Positions 1-7,573 of a DNA stretch of 7,770 bases are shown piece by piece. The notes below the pieces were generated by a model. The model made no database searches. It had not been told where the DNA came from and was given only the letters and a program-made list of their open reading frames with translations. This DNA is from Fidelibacterota bacterium. Its GTDB lineage: Bacteria > Fidelibacterota > UBA2242. Location: positions 1 to 7,770 of the forward strand of contig JAGLWX010000522.1 of assembly GCA_023133185.1 (NCBI GenBank), given 5' to 3'. Position numbers and translations under genes: made by a program. Position 1 is the first letter of the stretch, and the number at the start of each line of letters is the position of its first letter.

Positions 1-906
1 CAATTTCAAATTAAACCTGGTATCCAAATATATTCGGTCTCCGGCGATATGAAAAACCAGGTAATTGTTACTCTTAATTGTTCGGACTTTGTGCCTGAAA
101 CGGACTATCAATTGAAAGCATGGTCTTTAGAGAAATGGGATGGAACGAAAAGCGACACCCTGTTTTTTCAATTTCGATATGTTCCCGGACAGATAGCTGT
201 TATTGATAATGAAGATCCCCTCTTTACCGTACAATCAGGAGACTGGCAAATGGATAGCAGCGCAGCAAAATTTTATGGAAATAACTATGTAAAAACACCT
301 TGCGGCGATGGAACGGCGCGTGTATTTTGGCGGTATCAGGTTCCTATATCCGGTTATTATAGGGTAATGGCTCTATTTCCGGATTCCACCGCCTTTGCTA
401 CGGATGCGATGTACCTTCTTAAAAAAGGAACTGAATTCGATACAATTCGGGTAGATCAAACAAAACAGTTAACGAATTCTGTGATTTTAGGTGATATCTG
501 GGCGGATGATGGAAGTTATATTGTTGTAAAACTTCATAATCAATCCGGCGAATCTTTAGAACACTGGGTGGTTGCCGATGCTATCCGGATTAGCCGTATT
601 TTTTATGGTACCGGCATCGATCGGGATGACAAGCTCCAAAAACCTGATTTCATTCGTTTGTTCCCCAATTATCCAAATCCCTTTAACAGTTCGACTAAGA
701 TAGAGTATGAAATTCAGTTTTCATCCAAAGTCCAATTGCGTATTTACGATCTTACGGGGCGCTTAACCCGGCAAATAGAGCAATATAGTGGACCCGGGCG
801 ATATTCTTTTCAAGTCGATTGTGCTAATCTTCCATCGGGTATATATCTCTATCAAGTAGTAGCAGGTAAACATATCCTAACGGGAAAAATGATGGTTTTA
901 CGATAA
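1..906 (+). CDS. Secreted protein with golvesin/xanthan-lyase-type domain and T9SS type A sorting domain (5'-truncated)
   Basis: The frame is open from the first base of the window, with no stop upstream of the ATG at 49. That ATG is therefore internal and the true start lies to the left; 301 residues are visible. Roughly fragment residues 1-65 look like a beta-sandwich (Ig/Fn3-like) segment. Residues about 67-200 resemble the golvesin/xanthan-lyase C-terminal carbohydrate-binding-like domain: GDWQ near the start, YRVMALFP in the middle and a closing VVADAIRISR. A T9SS type A sorting domain fills about 219-301, with YPNPFN, then LRIYDLTGRL, then SGIYLYQV and a final basic MMVLR. Such proteins cross the inner membrane by Sec and the outer membrane by T9SS, and are then anchored or released. 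The catalytic or main domain, if any, is outside the window, so the function is unknown. The stop is 8 nt before the receptor gene, which suggests co-transcription. The sorting-domain call is strong; the golvesin-like call is moderate. Confidence 0.85.
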   Translation, partial: QFQIKPGIQIYSVSGDMKNQVIVTLNCSDFVPETDYQLKAWSLEKWDGTKSDTLFFQFRYVPGQIAVIDNEDPLFTVQSGDWQMDSSAAKFYGNNYVKTPCGDGTARVFWRYQVPISGYYRVMALFPDSTAFATDAMYLLKKGTEFDTIRVDQTKQLTNSVILGDIWADDGSYIVVKLHNQSGESLEHWVVADAIRISRIFYGTGIDRDDKLQKPDFIRLFPNYPNPFNSSTKIEYEIQFSSKVQLRIYDLTGRLTRQIEQYSGPGRYSFQVDCANLPSGIYLYQVVAGKHILTGKMMVLR

Positions 907-914
907 GTATTGGT

Positions 915-3794
915 ATGATGAAAACAATGCACGTTCGTTTGGCAATCTTTCTTGGAATTCTGGTTTTTCAGATTACGTTCGGGCAGACTACAGGTAAAAT
1001 TTCCGGTCGTGTAATTGATGCCAAAACGGGAGAGGCGCTGATTGGTGCGAATGTCGTAATATCAAAATTACAAACAGGTGGCGCCACCGATAAAAATGGA
1101 AATTTCACGATTTTAAGATTATATCCGGGAGAATATAATCTGATAGTAACCTACATCGGCTATGCCACTGCTCATGTTAGAGAAGTCAGAGTTTATGTTG
1201 ATCGGACGACCTTTATTGAAGTGCCGTTGCAGATCGGTGGGATTTCTTTGCAGGAAGTAATTGTTACTGCTGAAAACCCGGTTGTAGTAAAGGACAAGAC
1301 CTTCAGTTCTTCCAGTTTTGAATCCGATGAAATAAAAAAAATACCGTCGGAGGGTATTCGGGATATAATCGATCTGAACACCAGTTTCCAGCGCAATGCC
1401 AATGGGTCTTATTCCCTTCGCGGTGGAGGAAGCACGGATATTAACTTCCTGATTGATGGTGTTTCCCAGGGTAATTCCAATACCGGCGTACCCGGGACGA
1501 ATTATATGGGTGATCGTGCCAATACATCCTGGAAATATGATTTTAATCCGCTGGGCGTCAAGCAGATGGAATTGATTACCGGTGGATTCAGCGCCGAATA
1601 CGGCAACGCTCAGTCCGGCGTTGTCAAAATCGTCACTAAAAAAGGCGGACGGGAATTTCATGGTGATGTAAGGTTTGAATATCGGCCGCCCGGGAAATAT
1701 CATTTTGGACGGTATCTTTACAGCAAAGATAATTTTGAATGGCAGAACTGGGGTGAATTTGATTCCTGGCTGGCATGGCGGAATTCGAGTTTCCCAAATC
1801 CTTCCAGCGATAATTATATCGATGATGATTCCTTGAGAATCTATTATTATAATAAATGGGTTGAAACTCATTCTCCTTCTGATAATAATAAACTGGGTGT
1901 TTACGATTATCGAAAATTAGCGTTTTACCGTATGATGTTTGGTTTTGGCGGACCGATTGGGAAATTACCCGGCTGGACGTTTTTCCTCTCCGGTGAAAAA
2001 CGTATGAAACCAACGCGACTGCCTACTAATGAGCAATACAGCGAATATGGTAATTATAACCTTACTACTGTCTCAAAATTTGGAAGCAAGATTAATCTGC
2101 GTTCTATGTTCCAGTTCCAGCATATACGAAGCGGCATATTTTCCGGTTCCAATGATATTCGTTGGGCGTCGCCGGTAGGAAATGTTTCCTTTCATGCCGG
2201 AAAGCAGAAGTATTTGCTGGTATCCGAGCCGCCCAAAGATGAATTCTCCTGGATCCAGTCGTTCGACCTGACATACGTATTTACTCCTAAATCGTATTTA
2301 GATATAATCCTGTCCCATACCTATGAACGCTATGAAGTGAACTCGTCGCCGCTTTCGACTAAGTGGGAGGTGCCCTATGGACCCTGGGTTGAGGAATATA
2401 AACGGATACAATGGGATCCGTCGGCAACATCTTATAACCAGGATGTACGGACGCATATATGGGCTTTCCGGAGTGATTACACAAATCAGTTTACTCACCA
2501 GCAGCAACTCAAAGCCGGTTTTCAAACAACCTACCGAAAAATGCACTATAGTTCGGTATCAAGTGCCTACGTAAATGCATTTATTTATCGCAGCGGGTTT
2601 GCCGAATACTACGAAGCCGAGCCAATTTATACTGTTGTTTATATTCAGGATCGCATGGAATATGAAGGTATGATCGCCAACCTGGGACTCCGGGCGGAAG
2701 CCTATAACAATAATATTGATATGCCGGTTGATGAATATGATCCATTCTATCCCGGTACCGGCGCAAATGCAGTGGGAAATCCGGTCATGAAAAAATCCAA
2801 AACCAGAACGGCAATTTCTCCCCGGTTTGGTTTCTCTTTTCCTGTCAGTGAACGAACAGCATTCCGGCTTCAATACGGTCATTTTTATGCCATGCCGAAC
2901 TTCCGGCATACTCTTTCCAAATCTACCTATCAGGGATGGATTATGTACGGTAATCCTAATTTAAGTTTCAGGAAAACCATCAGCTATGAATTCGGAATTC
3001 AGCATAGTCTGTGGGGAACTCATAAGATTGACATTGTAGCTTATTATAACGACAGGACCCGGCAAACGACCAATATCCGCCGACATTTTGATACTGGTAG
3101 TATCGGACGCAGCGCCACGGATCCCTATGCCGCTACCTATGTCAATACCGCTTTCGGTGCGACAAAGGGCGTAGAAATCGAATTTGAAAAGCGAACTTCC
3201 GGAAAATGGCGCTATCGATTTAAATATACACTGTCCAGAACTTCTGATGGTGTTTATGGTTCGTCGGAAATATGGGCACCGGATGATCCCAACCGACCCT
3301 ATAGCATGAGTAAATATATTCAGCGGGCAAACGATAATATTTCCGGTTCCGATAAAACCCATGCACTTTCTGCAATTGTTTCATATGCGCACAATGCTCA
3401 GGAAGGTTTTGAAATTGCCGGAATACATCCGTTCCAGAATCTAAATGTTTCGATGACCTATTCGGCTCGCAGTGGAATTCCTTATACCCTTGCTGAAAGT
3501 TATGACCAGTTTATCAGCCTGGTCAATAACCGACGATATCCGATTGAATATGCAACAAATTTATCTCTGACAAAGACCTTTAAATTTTCAGGATATCATT
3601 TTTCTTTATCTTGTCGCATTCAGAATATTTTTGATAATAAATGGCTGACGCCTTTTAATCCCTATGTGGAGTCGGATAATTTATTCGCCTGGGTCAATAG
3701 CGGCAAAACCTGGGGAGGTGACAGATTCAATTATTTTCGAACTTACCGCAATGTTCCGCGAGAGATTTACTTCAGTCTGGGAGTCGGATTCTGA
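915..3794 (+). CDS. TonB-dependent outer-membrane receptor with N-terminal carboxypeptidase-regulatory-like domain
   Basis: This 959-residue protein should be an energised outer-membrane importer driven by TonB-ExbBD; its substrate is unknown. A signal peptide covers residues 1-23 (hydrophobic IFLGILVFQI, cleavage near TFG/Q). Residues about 27-105 form a carboxypeptidase-regulatory-like beta-sandwich (GRVIDAKTGEALIGANV, then TDKNGNFTI and PGEYNLIVTYIGY). A putative TonB box, QEVIVTAEN, lies at 113-121. The plug spans about 130-243, with YSLRGG, NFLIDGV and GGFSAEYGNAQSGVV. The rest is an aromatic-rich barrel ending in a terminal phenylalanine (YFSLGVGF), the usual Bam-recognised C-terminus. 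The domain order is SusC-like, but no SusD partner follows. Starts at 915, 918 or 927 all keep a usable signal peptide; 915 is the longest, and none has a clear Shine-Dalgarno sequence. The stop TGA overlaps the next ATG by one base (TGATG), implying translational coupling to the T9SS-cargo gene. The gene is intact. Confidence 0.95.
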   Translation: MMKTMHVRLAIFLGILVFQITFGQTTGKISGRVIDAKTGEALIGANVVISKLQTGGATDKNGNFTILRLYPGEYNLIVTYIGYATAHVREVRVYVDRTTFIEVPLQIGGISLQEVIVTAENPVVVKDKTFSSSSFESDEIKKIPSEGIRDIIDLNTSFQRNANGSYSLRGGGSTDINFLIDGVSQGNSNTGVPGTNYMGDRANTSWKYDFNPLGVKQMELITGGFSAEYGNAQSGVVKIVTKKGGREFHGDVRFEYRPPGKYHFGRYLYSKDNFEWQNWGEFDSWLAWRNSSFPNPSSDNYIDDDSLRIYYYNKWVETHSPSDNNKLGVYDYRKLAFYRMMFGFGGPIGKLPGWTFFLSGEKRMKPTRLPTNEQYSEYGNYNLTTVSKFGSKINLRSMFQFQHIRSGIFSGSNDIRWASPVGNVSFHAGKQKYLLVSEPPKDEFSWIQSFDLTYVFTPKSYLDIILSHTYERYEVNSSPLSTKWEVPYGPWVEEYKRIQWDPSATSYNQDVRTHIWAFRSDYTNQFTHQQQLKAGFQTTYRKMHYSSVSSAYVNAFIYRSGFAEYYEAEPIYTVVYIQDRMEYEGMIANLGLRAEAYNNNIDMPVDEYDPFYPGTGANAVGNPVMKKSKTRTAISPRFGFSFPVSERTAFRLQYGHFYAMPNFRHTLSKSTYQGWIMYGNPNLSFRKTISYEFGIQHSLWGTHKIDIVAYYNDRTRQTTNIRRHFDTGSIGRSATDPYAATYVNTAFGATKGVEIEFEKRTSGKWRYRFKYTLSRTSDGVYGSSEIWAPDDPNRPYSMSKYIQRANDNISGSDKTHALSAIVSYAHNAQEGFEIAGIHPFQNLNVSMTYSARSGIPYTLAESYDQFISLVNNRRYPIEYATNLSLTKTFKFSGYHFSLSCRIQNIFDNKWLTPFNPYVESDNLFAWVNSGKTWGGDRFNYFRTYRNVPREIYFSLGVGF

Positions 3795-3796
3795 TG
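3792..3796 (+). promoter_or_regulatory. TGATG stop-start overlap (receptor to T9SS cargo)
   Basis: The receptor stop TGA (3792-3794) shares its A with the ATG of the next gene (3794-3796). This arrangement is typical of termination-reinitiation coupling. A weak purine run GGGAG lies at 3779-3783, about 10 nt upstream of the ATG, and may help re-initiation. It supports fixed co-production of receptor and cargo. Confidence 0.8.
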
Positions 3797-5833
3797 AATA
3801 AGATTCGTTATAAAAGGTTTTTAAAATTATATAAGCCATTATTGCAACAGCGGAATCTCAAATTTATAACGACAATTTTTATATTTTTTATTGTAACGGG
3901 CGTACTTTATGCTCAAAAACCCATTCTATTTCTAAAAGAAGGACGCCTTTGGGAAACAGTTAATCTTTCGAAGATCGGACCGACTTTTGCTAACTGGTCG
4001 CGTTCGGGTTACGGCATGGATTACCCGGGATATGACACAGAATGGATTCCAGGACACATCGGCGCCCCGCCATCTCATCATGTAGGAGGCGGCTTCTGGA
4101 TCGGCGCTCTTAATGACAGCGGTATTGTAAGGGGCAGGGAAGATTATGCCCTTTATGCCGGTTCCGTGGGATTCGAGTCCACCTCAAAATACATTGCTAC
4201 AAAACACGAATTTTTATATGATGATAAAGATAATTATTTTTTACAGCAAAATCCCAATAGTGGAGAAGTCGTCATTGAAACAGAATACCAGTGGAATCCA
4301 AACTATCTTTTTCCCTATACACGAAAAGCATACTTACCGATCAAAGTGAATCGCAAAATTCACCAGTGGGTTACGCATGACATCGATCAGGATTATATTA
4401 TCATCGATTATACAGTTACCAATGTTGGTGATTCCACAATGTATAAAACCTATATACTGTTTATGTACGGTTTTGCAGTTAATGCAAGAGGGTGGTCGAT
4501 CCTTTTTCCCAATTATAATCAGGGCGCCCGAAATACCAGGGTTCTCTGGGACCAAAATCGGCGCATGATGTATGCCTATGCGTCGGACTTTAAAGAGAGC
4601 TCCGGCAATGATTCCTACGATTACTGGGAAGCCGGGGGACCAGACCGGCAGGGAGAATATCTGGCACCGGCTTATGTTGGACTAAAAATTTTATATATAT
4701 CACCGGATTCCAGCGGCACTGAAAATCGGATTAACGGATACGGTTGGTCTGCTTCTCATCCGACTCAGGGAAGCCATCCTTTTACGGACAAAGGCATAAT
4801 GGAACTGGACTATGCTGTAATAAAAAATCCCGCTATGGCGACAGACGCGATTACATCTCCGGGTGATTCCCGCTGGGGTTCGACGAAAGTGTGGACGTTA
4901 GTTTCATTAGGTCCCTGGGATCTGGCGCTGGGCGATTCGATTCACATTGTTACAGCCGAGCTGGTTGGGTCGGTTACCTACGATGTTGCCGTTGATCCGA
5001 ACGCTGCCAGTACGGATATTGCTAAAGGAAAACAGCTCTTGTTCGATCTGAGTGAGCGGGCTCAGCAGAATTTTGAGAATCACTATAATATTCCCGATCC
5101 ACCGGCTGGACCGCTAAGTTTTGAACTGGATTATCTCGGCGAAGACCGGATCGGGACCGTTATCAGCTGGTCTGCCGTATCTGAATATATTCCTGATCCC
5201 GATTATTTCGGAGAGGAAGCCTATGATCTGGCGGGCTATCGTATTTACCGCTCCGATTATTTGCCCATCGGTCCCTGGCAAAAAATCGCTGATGTTGTTA
5301 AAGGAGATGATCTCTTCTTTGATAGATTTACCAATACTTACACACTTATTGATACAAATTTAGTCAACGGCGCAGGCTATTACTATGCAATTACGGCTTA
5401 TGATAATGGTCATGCCACGTGGCCGGTGAATCCGTCGGCATTCCCATCCGGTGTTCCGTCGCTGGAAAGTTCAAAATATATAAATCGCACAACTCGACCT
5501 TTTCAGGCTGGTTATGGTCCTGCTAAAACCCTTAAAAACATTTTAGTGTCACCCAATCCCTTTGTCGTTTCGAAGGGAGCAGGCTGGAATCTAAATATTA
5601 ATCAAATTACTTTTGTTAATATACCCAGTCCCTGCACAATCCGTATATATACTATTCGGGGTGATTTGGTGAAAACCATAAATCATGACGGCGGTAGCGG
5701 CAATGTATCTTGGGATATGGTTTCGGAGTGGGGACAGTTTGTCGAAAGCGGTATTTACCTGTATCAGGTCACGTCTCAATCTGTGGAAACCAAAGGACAA
5801 ACCGAAATAGGAAAATTCAGTATTATCAAATGA
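3794..5833 (+). CDS. Secreted/surface protein with Fn3-like domain and variant T9SS C-terminal sorting domain
   Basis: This 679-residue protein has a long basic n-region and a hydrophobic stretch (FITTIFIFFIVTGVLYA, about 24-40), with probable cleavage after A40. Residues about 45-430 form a large module that I cannot assign. It is rich in Gly, Trp and Tyr and includes DQDYIIIDYTVTNVGDSTMY (198-217), a beta-rich segment of a kind I recall in secreted proteins of FCB lineages. An Fn3-like domain covers about 436-540 (VISWSAV, GYRIYRS, YYYAITAYDNG). The tail, about 580-679, resembles a T9SS sorting domain: VSPNPF, then CTIRIYTIRGDLVKTI, SGIYLYQVT and a final GKFSIIK. It differs from the canonical tail of the first gene. 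No catalytic motif was recognised. It starts within the receptor's stop codon and its own stop overlaps the PorV/PorQ-like start. Context suggests a T9SS cargo that works with the neighbouring receptor, perhaps binding ligand at the surface; this is inference. Confidence 0.88.
   Translation: MNKIRYKRFLKLYKPLLQQRNLKFITTIFIFFIVTGVLYAQKPILFLKEGRLWETVNLSKIGPTFANWSRSGYGMDYPGYDTEWIPGHIGAPPSHHVGGGFWIGALNDSGIVRGREDYALYAGSVGFESTSKYIATKHEFLYDDKDNYFLQQNPNSGEVVIETEYQWNPNYLFPYTRKAYLPIKVNRKIHQWVTHDIDQDYIIIDYTVTNVGDSTMYKTYILFMYGFAVNARGWSILFPNYNQGARNTRVLWDQNRRMMYAYASDFKESSGNDSYDYWEAGGPDRQGEYLAPAYVGLKILYISPDSSGTENRINGYGWSASHPTQGSHPFTDKGIMELDYAVIKNPAMATDAITSPGDSRWGSTKVWTLVSLGPWDLALGDSIHIVTAELVGSVTYDVAVDPNAASTDIAKGKQLLFDLSERAQQNFENHYNIPDPPAGPLSFELDYLGEDRIGTVISWSAVSEYIPDPDYFGEEAYDLAGYRIYRSDYLPIGPWQKIADVVKGDDLFFDRFTNTYTLIDTNLVNGAGYYYAITAYDNGHATWPVNPSAFPSGVPSLESSKYINRTTRPFQAGYGPAKTLKNILVSPNPFVVSKGAGWNLNINQITFVNIPSPCTIRIYTIRGDLVKTINHDGGSGNVSWDMVSEWGQFVESGIYLYQVTSQSVETKGQTEIGKFSIIK
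5830..5833 (+). promoter_or_regulatory. ATGA stop-start overlap (T9SS cargo to PorV/PorQ-like gene)
   Basis: The ATG of the PorV/PorQ-like gene (5830-5832) overlaps the TGA of the cargo gene (5831-5833). This classic 4-base coupling junction decides the start of the barrel gene, because translation from it opens directly into a good signal peptide. No strong Shine-Dalgarno sequence precedes it; the nearest purine run, AGGAAAA, is about 15 nt upstream. Confidence 0.8.
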
Positions 5834-6768
5834 ATTGTACGACACGACACTGGTCTATTATTTTTTCAATACTATTAATAGTTGCTTTTTCACGATTTAT
5901 TTTTGGAGAACAACTCCGAAAAACCGGCACCGTTGGATACACTTTTCTTGAGTTACCGGTCACAGCCCGGCAAATGGGAATGGGCGAGGCTGTTGGTAGT
6001 CTTGATGTCTCTCCTGGAATAATGCCTCTCTTTATCAATCCGGGAGTTATGGGGTTTCAGCGCGGGAGCGTGCTGGGAGTATCCAGCTCCCGCTGGCTGG
6101 CAGACATTAATCATTATTGTGCGGGGATAATCATTCCAACACAAACAATAGGAAATTTCGGGATCAGTATCAATTATGTCGATTATGGTGATTTTCAGCT
6201 TGTTGAGGAAAATGCCGTTAGTGCCACCGGCACCTATACCGCTCAATCCCTATCAACAGGAATTACTTATGCCCGTCAACTTACCGATAAATTTGCCTGG
6301 GGACTCCGGTTGAACTGGATCCATGAAACGATCTATAATTATTCCTCGCAGAATCTGTTGATGGATGTTGGAGTGCTCTATTATACCGGGTTCCGGTCGC
6401 TGCGATTAGGCGGATATATCAATAATTTTGGGGTCGATTCACGGTATATTGCCGATGCATTCAAAATGCCTACAGAGCTGCGGCTGGGTATGGCTTATGA
6501 CCTGATAAACGGTTCGACCCATGCTGTGACGCTTTGCACCGAAATGTCCCATCCCAGTGATAATCCTGAACGGTTACATCTTGGTTTAGAATACCGGTAT
6601 GAACATTTTTTGTATCTAAGGATGGGTTATAAATATAAGTTCGATGAAGACCCGTTAAGTTTTGGAGCGGGGCTGAGCTGGTTGGATTACCGGCTTGATC
6701 TGGGAGTTTCACCATTCGGTTGTTTCCCAACGGTCTATTTAATTACATTTCAGAGAGAATTTAATTAA
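5830..6768 (+). CDS. PorV/PorQ-family outer-membrane beta-barrel protein
   Basis: This is a 312-residue protein. Residues 1-26 are a signal peptide (IIFSILLIVAF core, cleavage near FIFG/E). The mature part matches the PorV/PorQ family pattern: TVGYTFLELPVTARQMGMGE at 34-53, a small INPGVMGF segment at 69-76 where relatives usually have an NPA motif, LLMDVGVLYYTGFRSLRLGG at 176-195, NNFGVDSR, MPTELRLGMAYDL, LGLEYRYE, and LRMGYKYKFDEDPLSFGAGL at 263-282. In Bacteroidota, PorV binds T9SS cargo sorting domains at the outer membrane and carries them to the attachment machinery; other members have unknown roles. The frame is open back to 5710, but the start is placed at 5830 because that ATG opens directly into the signal peptide and overlaps the upstream TGA in an ATGA junction. 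Adjacency to a T9SS cargo gene suggests a dedicated shuttle or receptor-associated factor. Length is at the short end for the family. Confidence 0.88.
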   Translation: MNCTTRHWSIIFSILLIVAFSRFIFGEQLRKTGTVGYTFLELPVTARQMGMGEAVGSLDVSPGIMPLFINPGVMGFQRGSVLGVSSSRWLADINHYCAGIIIPTQTIGNFGISINYVDYGDFQLVEENAVSATGTYTAQSLSTGITYARQLTDKFAWGLRLNWIHETIYNYSSQNLLMDVGVLYYTGFRSLRLGGYINNFGVDSRYIADAFKMPTELRLGMAYDLINGSTHAVTLCTEMSHPSDNPERLHLGLEYRYEHFLYLRMGYKYKFDEDPLSFGAGLSWLDYRLDLGVSPFGCFPTVYLITFQREFN

Positions 6769-6782
6769 TTGATAGAGTTTCG

Positions 6783-7550
6783 ATGATTCGCATATCAAAT
6801 ATGAAAAATAGGTACTTTCGTGAATTCAAGAAAACATTTTCGATTGTGTATTTTTTGTTGGTATTGGTCGGAACTCAACACTCGGCAAGGGCTCTCGAAT
6901 TGGAGCGCATCAATGTTGGTGCAGCTATATCAGTCGGAGATGGGTTCGATCAAAGTATTTCACGTATTTCCGGTAAAGGATTTCAGATTGGCGCCGCCTG
7001 GAGGTTAACAAAGGGATTTTACGTTGTTCTGGAAAGTAAGCATCTTTATAATACAATTGACCAGAAGGATGCTATTGTTCATTGGGATTGGGCGTATTGG
7101 TTAAAAATTTACGGCTACGTGGTTTACCTTGCCGAAAACGATAGTATTTACAATGTGGAAATTAATCCAAAGCAAACTCTGAAAACCAAACCTGTTATGC
7201 TGGCGGTTCAAAAAGAATTTTCAGTAACGGAAAATATAGGACTGTCAGTATCGGCAGGTATGGGAATTACCTGGTATCAGCGACAACTTTTTCTTGAAGA
7301 GACATGGCGGAAGTATTTTGCATCGATCGATTATGATTATAAGTATGATTTTCGTAATTATGCTGATTCACGGAAGGGTTTAGTATTCAATATTCAGCCT
7401 TCATTGGCTGTTAGCCGGCGAATTTCGGATGCTCTTTCTCTTTCTCTTGGCGCTGATTATGTATATTATATCCGAAACCGCCGGGACGCCCGTTATTTTC
7501 CCATGAAAAATGCCTGGAACGGATTTTTAAATATTCAATTTTTATATTAA
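6783..7550 (+). CDS. Predicted outer-membrane beta-barrel protein, function unknown
   Basis: This 255-residue protein has a basic n-region, a hydrophobic core (FSIVYFLLVLVG, 19-30) and a likely signal peptidase site after SARA (about residue 37). The mature part, about 218 residues, alternates amphipathic beta strands with turns: INVGAAISVG, GFQIGAAWRL, GFYVVLES, IGLSVSAGMGITWY, NIQPSLAVSRRI, LSLSLGADYVYYI. It ends in an aromatic strand, FLNIQFLY, as expected for a Bam-assembled barrel. Size suggests about 8-10 strands. I do not recognise a specific family; a generic outer-membrane beta-barrel (OmpA-like or porin-like fold) is the best description. The gap to the PorV/PorQ-like gene is 14 nt, so the two are probably co-transcribed. 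The ATG at 6801 is a good alternative start, giving a shorter, more typical n-region (MKNRYFREFKK). Neither start has a strong Shine-Dalgarno sequence. Confidence 0.75.
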   Translation: MIRISNMKNRYFREFKKTFSIVYFLLVLVGTQHSARALELERINVGAAISVGDGFDQSISRISGKGFQIGAAWRLTKGFYVVLESKHLYNTIDQKDAIVHWDWAYWLKIYGYVVYLAENDSIYNVEINPKQTLKTKPVMLAVQKEFSVTENIGLSVSAGMGITWYQRQLFLEETWRKYFASIDYDYKYDFRNYADSRKGLVFNIQPSLAVSRRISDALSLSLGADYVYYIRNRRDARYFPMKNAWNGFLNIQFLY

Positions 7551-7556
7551 GAAGGG
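7551..7556 (+). promoter_or_regulatory. Candidate ribosome binding site for the last, partial gene
   Basis: GAAGGG follows directly after the stop of the 255-residue barrel gene. It is the most Shine-Dalgarno-like element at any junction in this window, although still imperfect. It lies 11 nt before TTG 7568 and 17 nt before GTG 7574, so its spacing favours the TTG start while the peptide sequence favours GTG. Confidence 0.35.
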
Positions 7557-7573
7557 ACTCAGAATAATTGATA

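Noticed and set aside
49..51. ATG as the start of the first gene
   Set aside because: The same frame is open back to base 1 without a stop, and the ATG falls inside a beta-domain with no signal peptide, which a T9SS cargo requires.
1119..1871. 250-codon open frame on the minus strand
   Set aside because: It lies wholly inside the receptor's signature-bearing regulatory and plug domains. The peptide is a low-information, Ile/Pro/Gly-rich sequence with no recognisable domain, typical of an antisense shadow.
1636..2013. 125-codon minus-strand frame, with others at 2298-2546, 2559-2909 and 2961-3362
   Set aside because: All are antisense to the receptor barrel region, have no recognised domains or signal peptides, and lack any sensible gene context.
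915..3794. SusC designation for the receptor
   Set aside because: The domain order is SusC-like, but no SusD-like lipoprotein follows and no glycan-utilisation enzymes are visible, so the general name TonB-dependent receptor is safer.
3765..3850. Promoter or terminator between receptor and cargo genes
   Set aside because: The genes overlap by one base and no stem-loop with a T-run or promoter-like pair was seen; similar checks at the other short junctions were also negative.
5121..5363. 80-codon plus-strand frame inside the cargo gene
   Set aside because: It overlaps the Fn3-like domain in another frame; its peptide has no coherent features.
5710..5829. Upstream extension of the PorV/PorQ-like gene by 40 codons
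   Set aside because: The extension overlaps the conserved sorting tail of the upstream cargo, has no family similarity, and would bury the signal peptide. The ATGA junction at 5830 is a better start.
6470..6730. Minus-strand frames opposite the PorV/PorQ-like gene (also 5826-6038 and 5953-6246)
   Set aside because: They are antisense to conserved family motifs and show no domain of their own.
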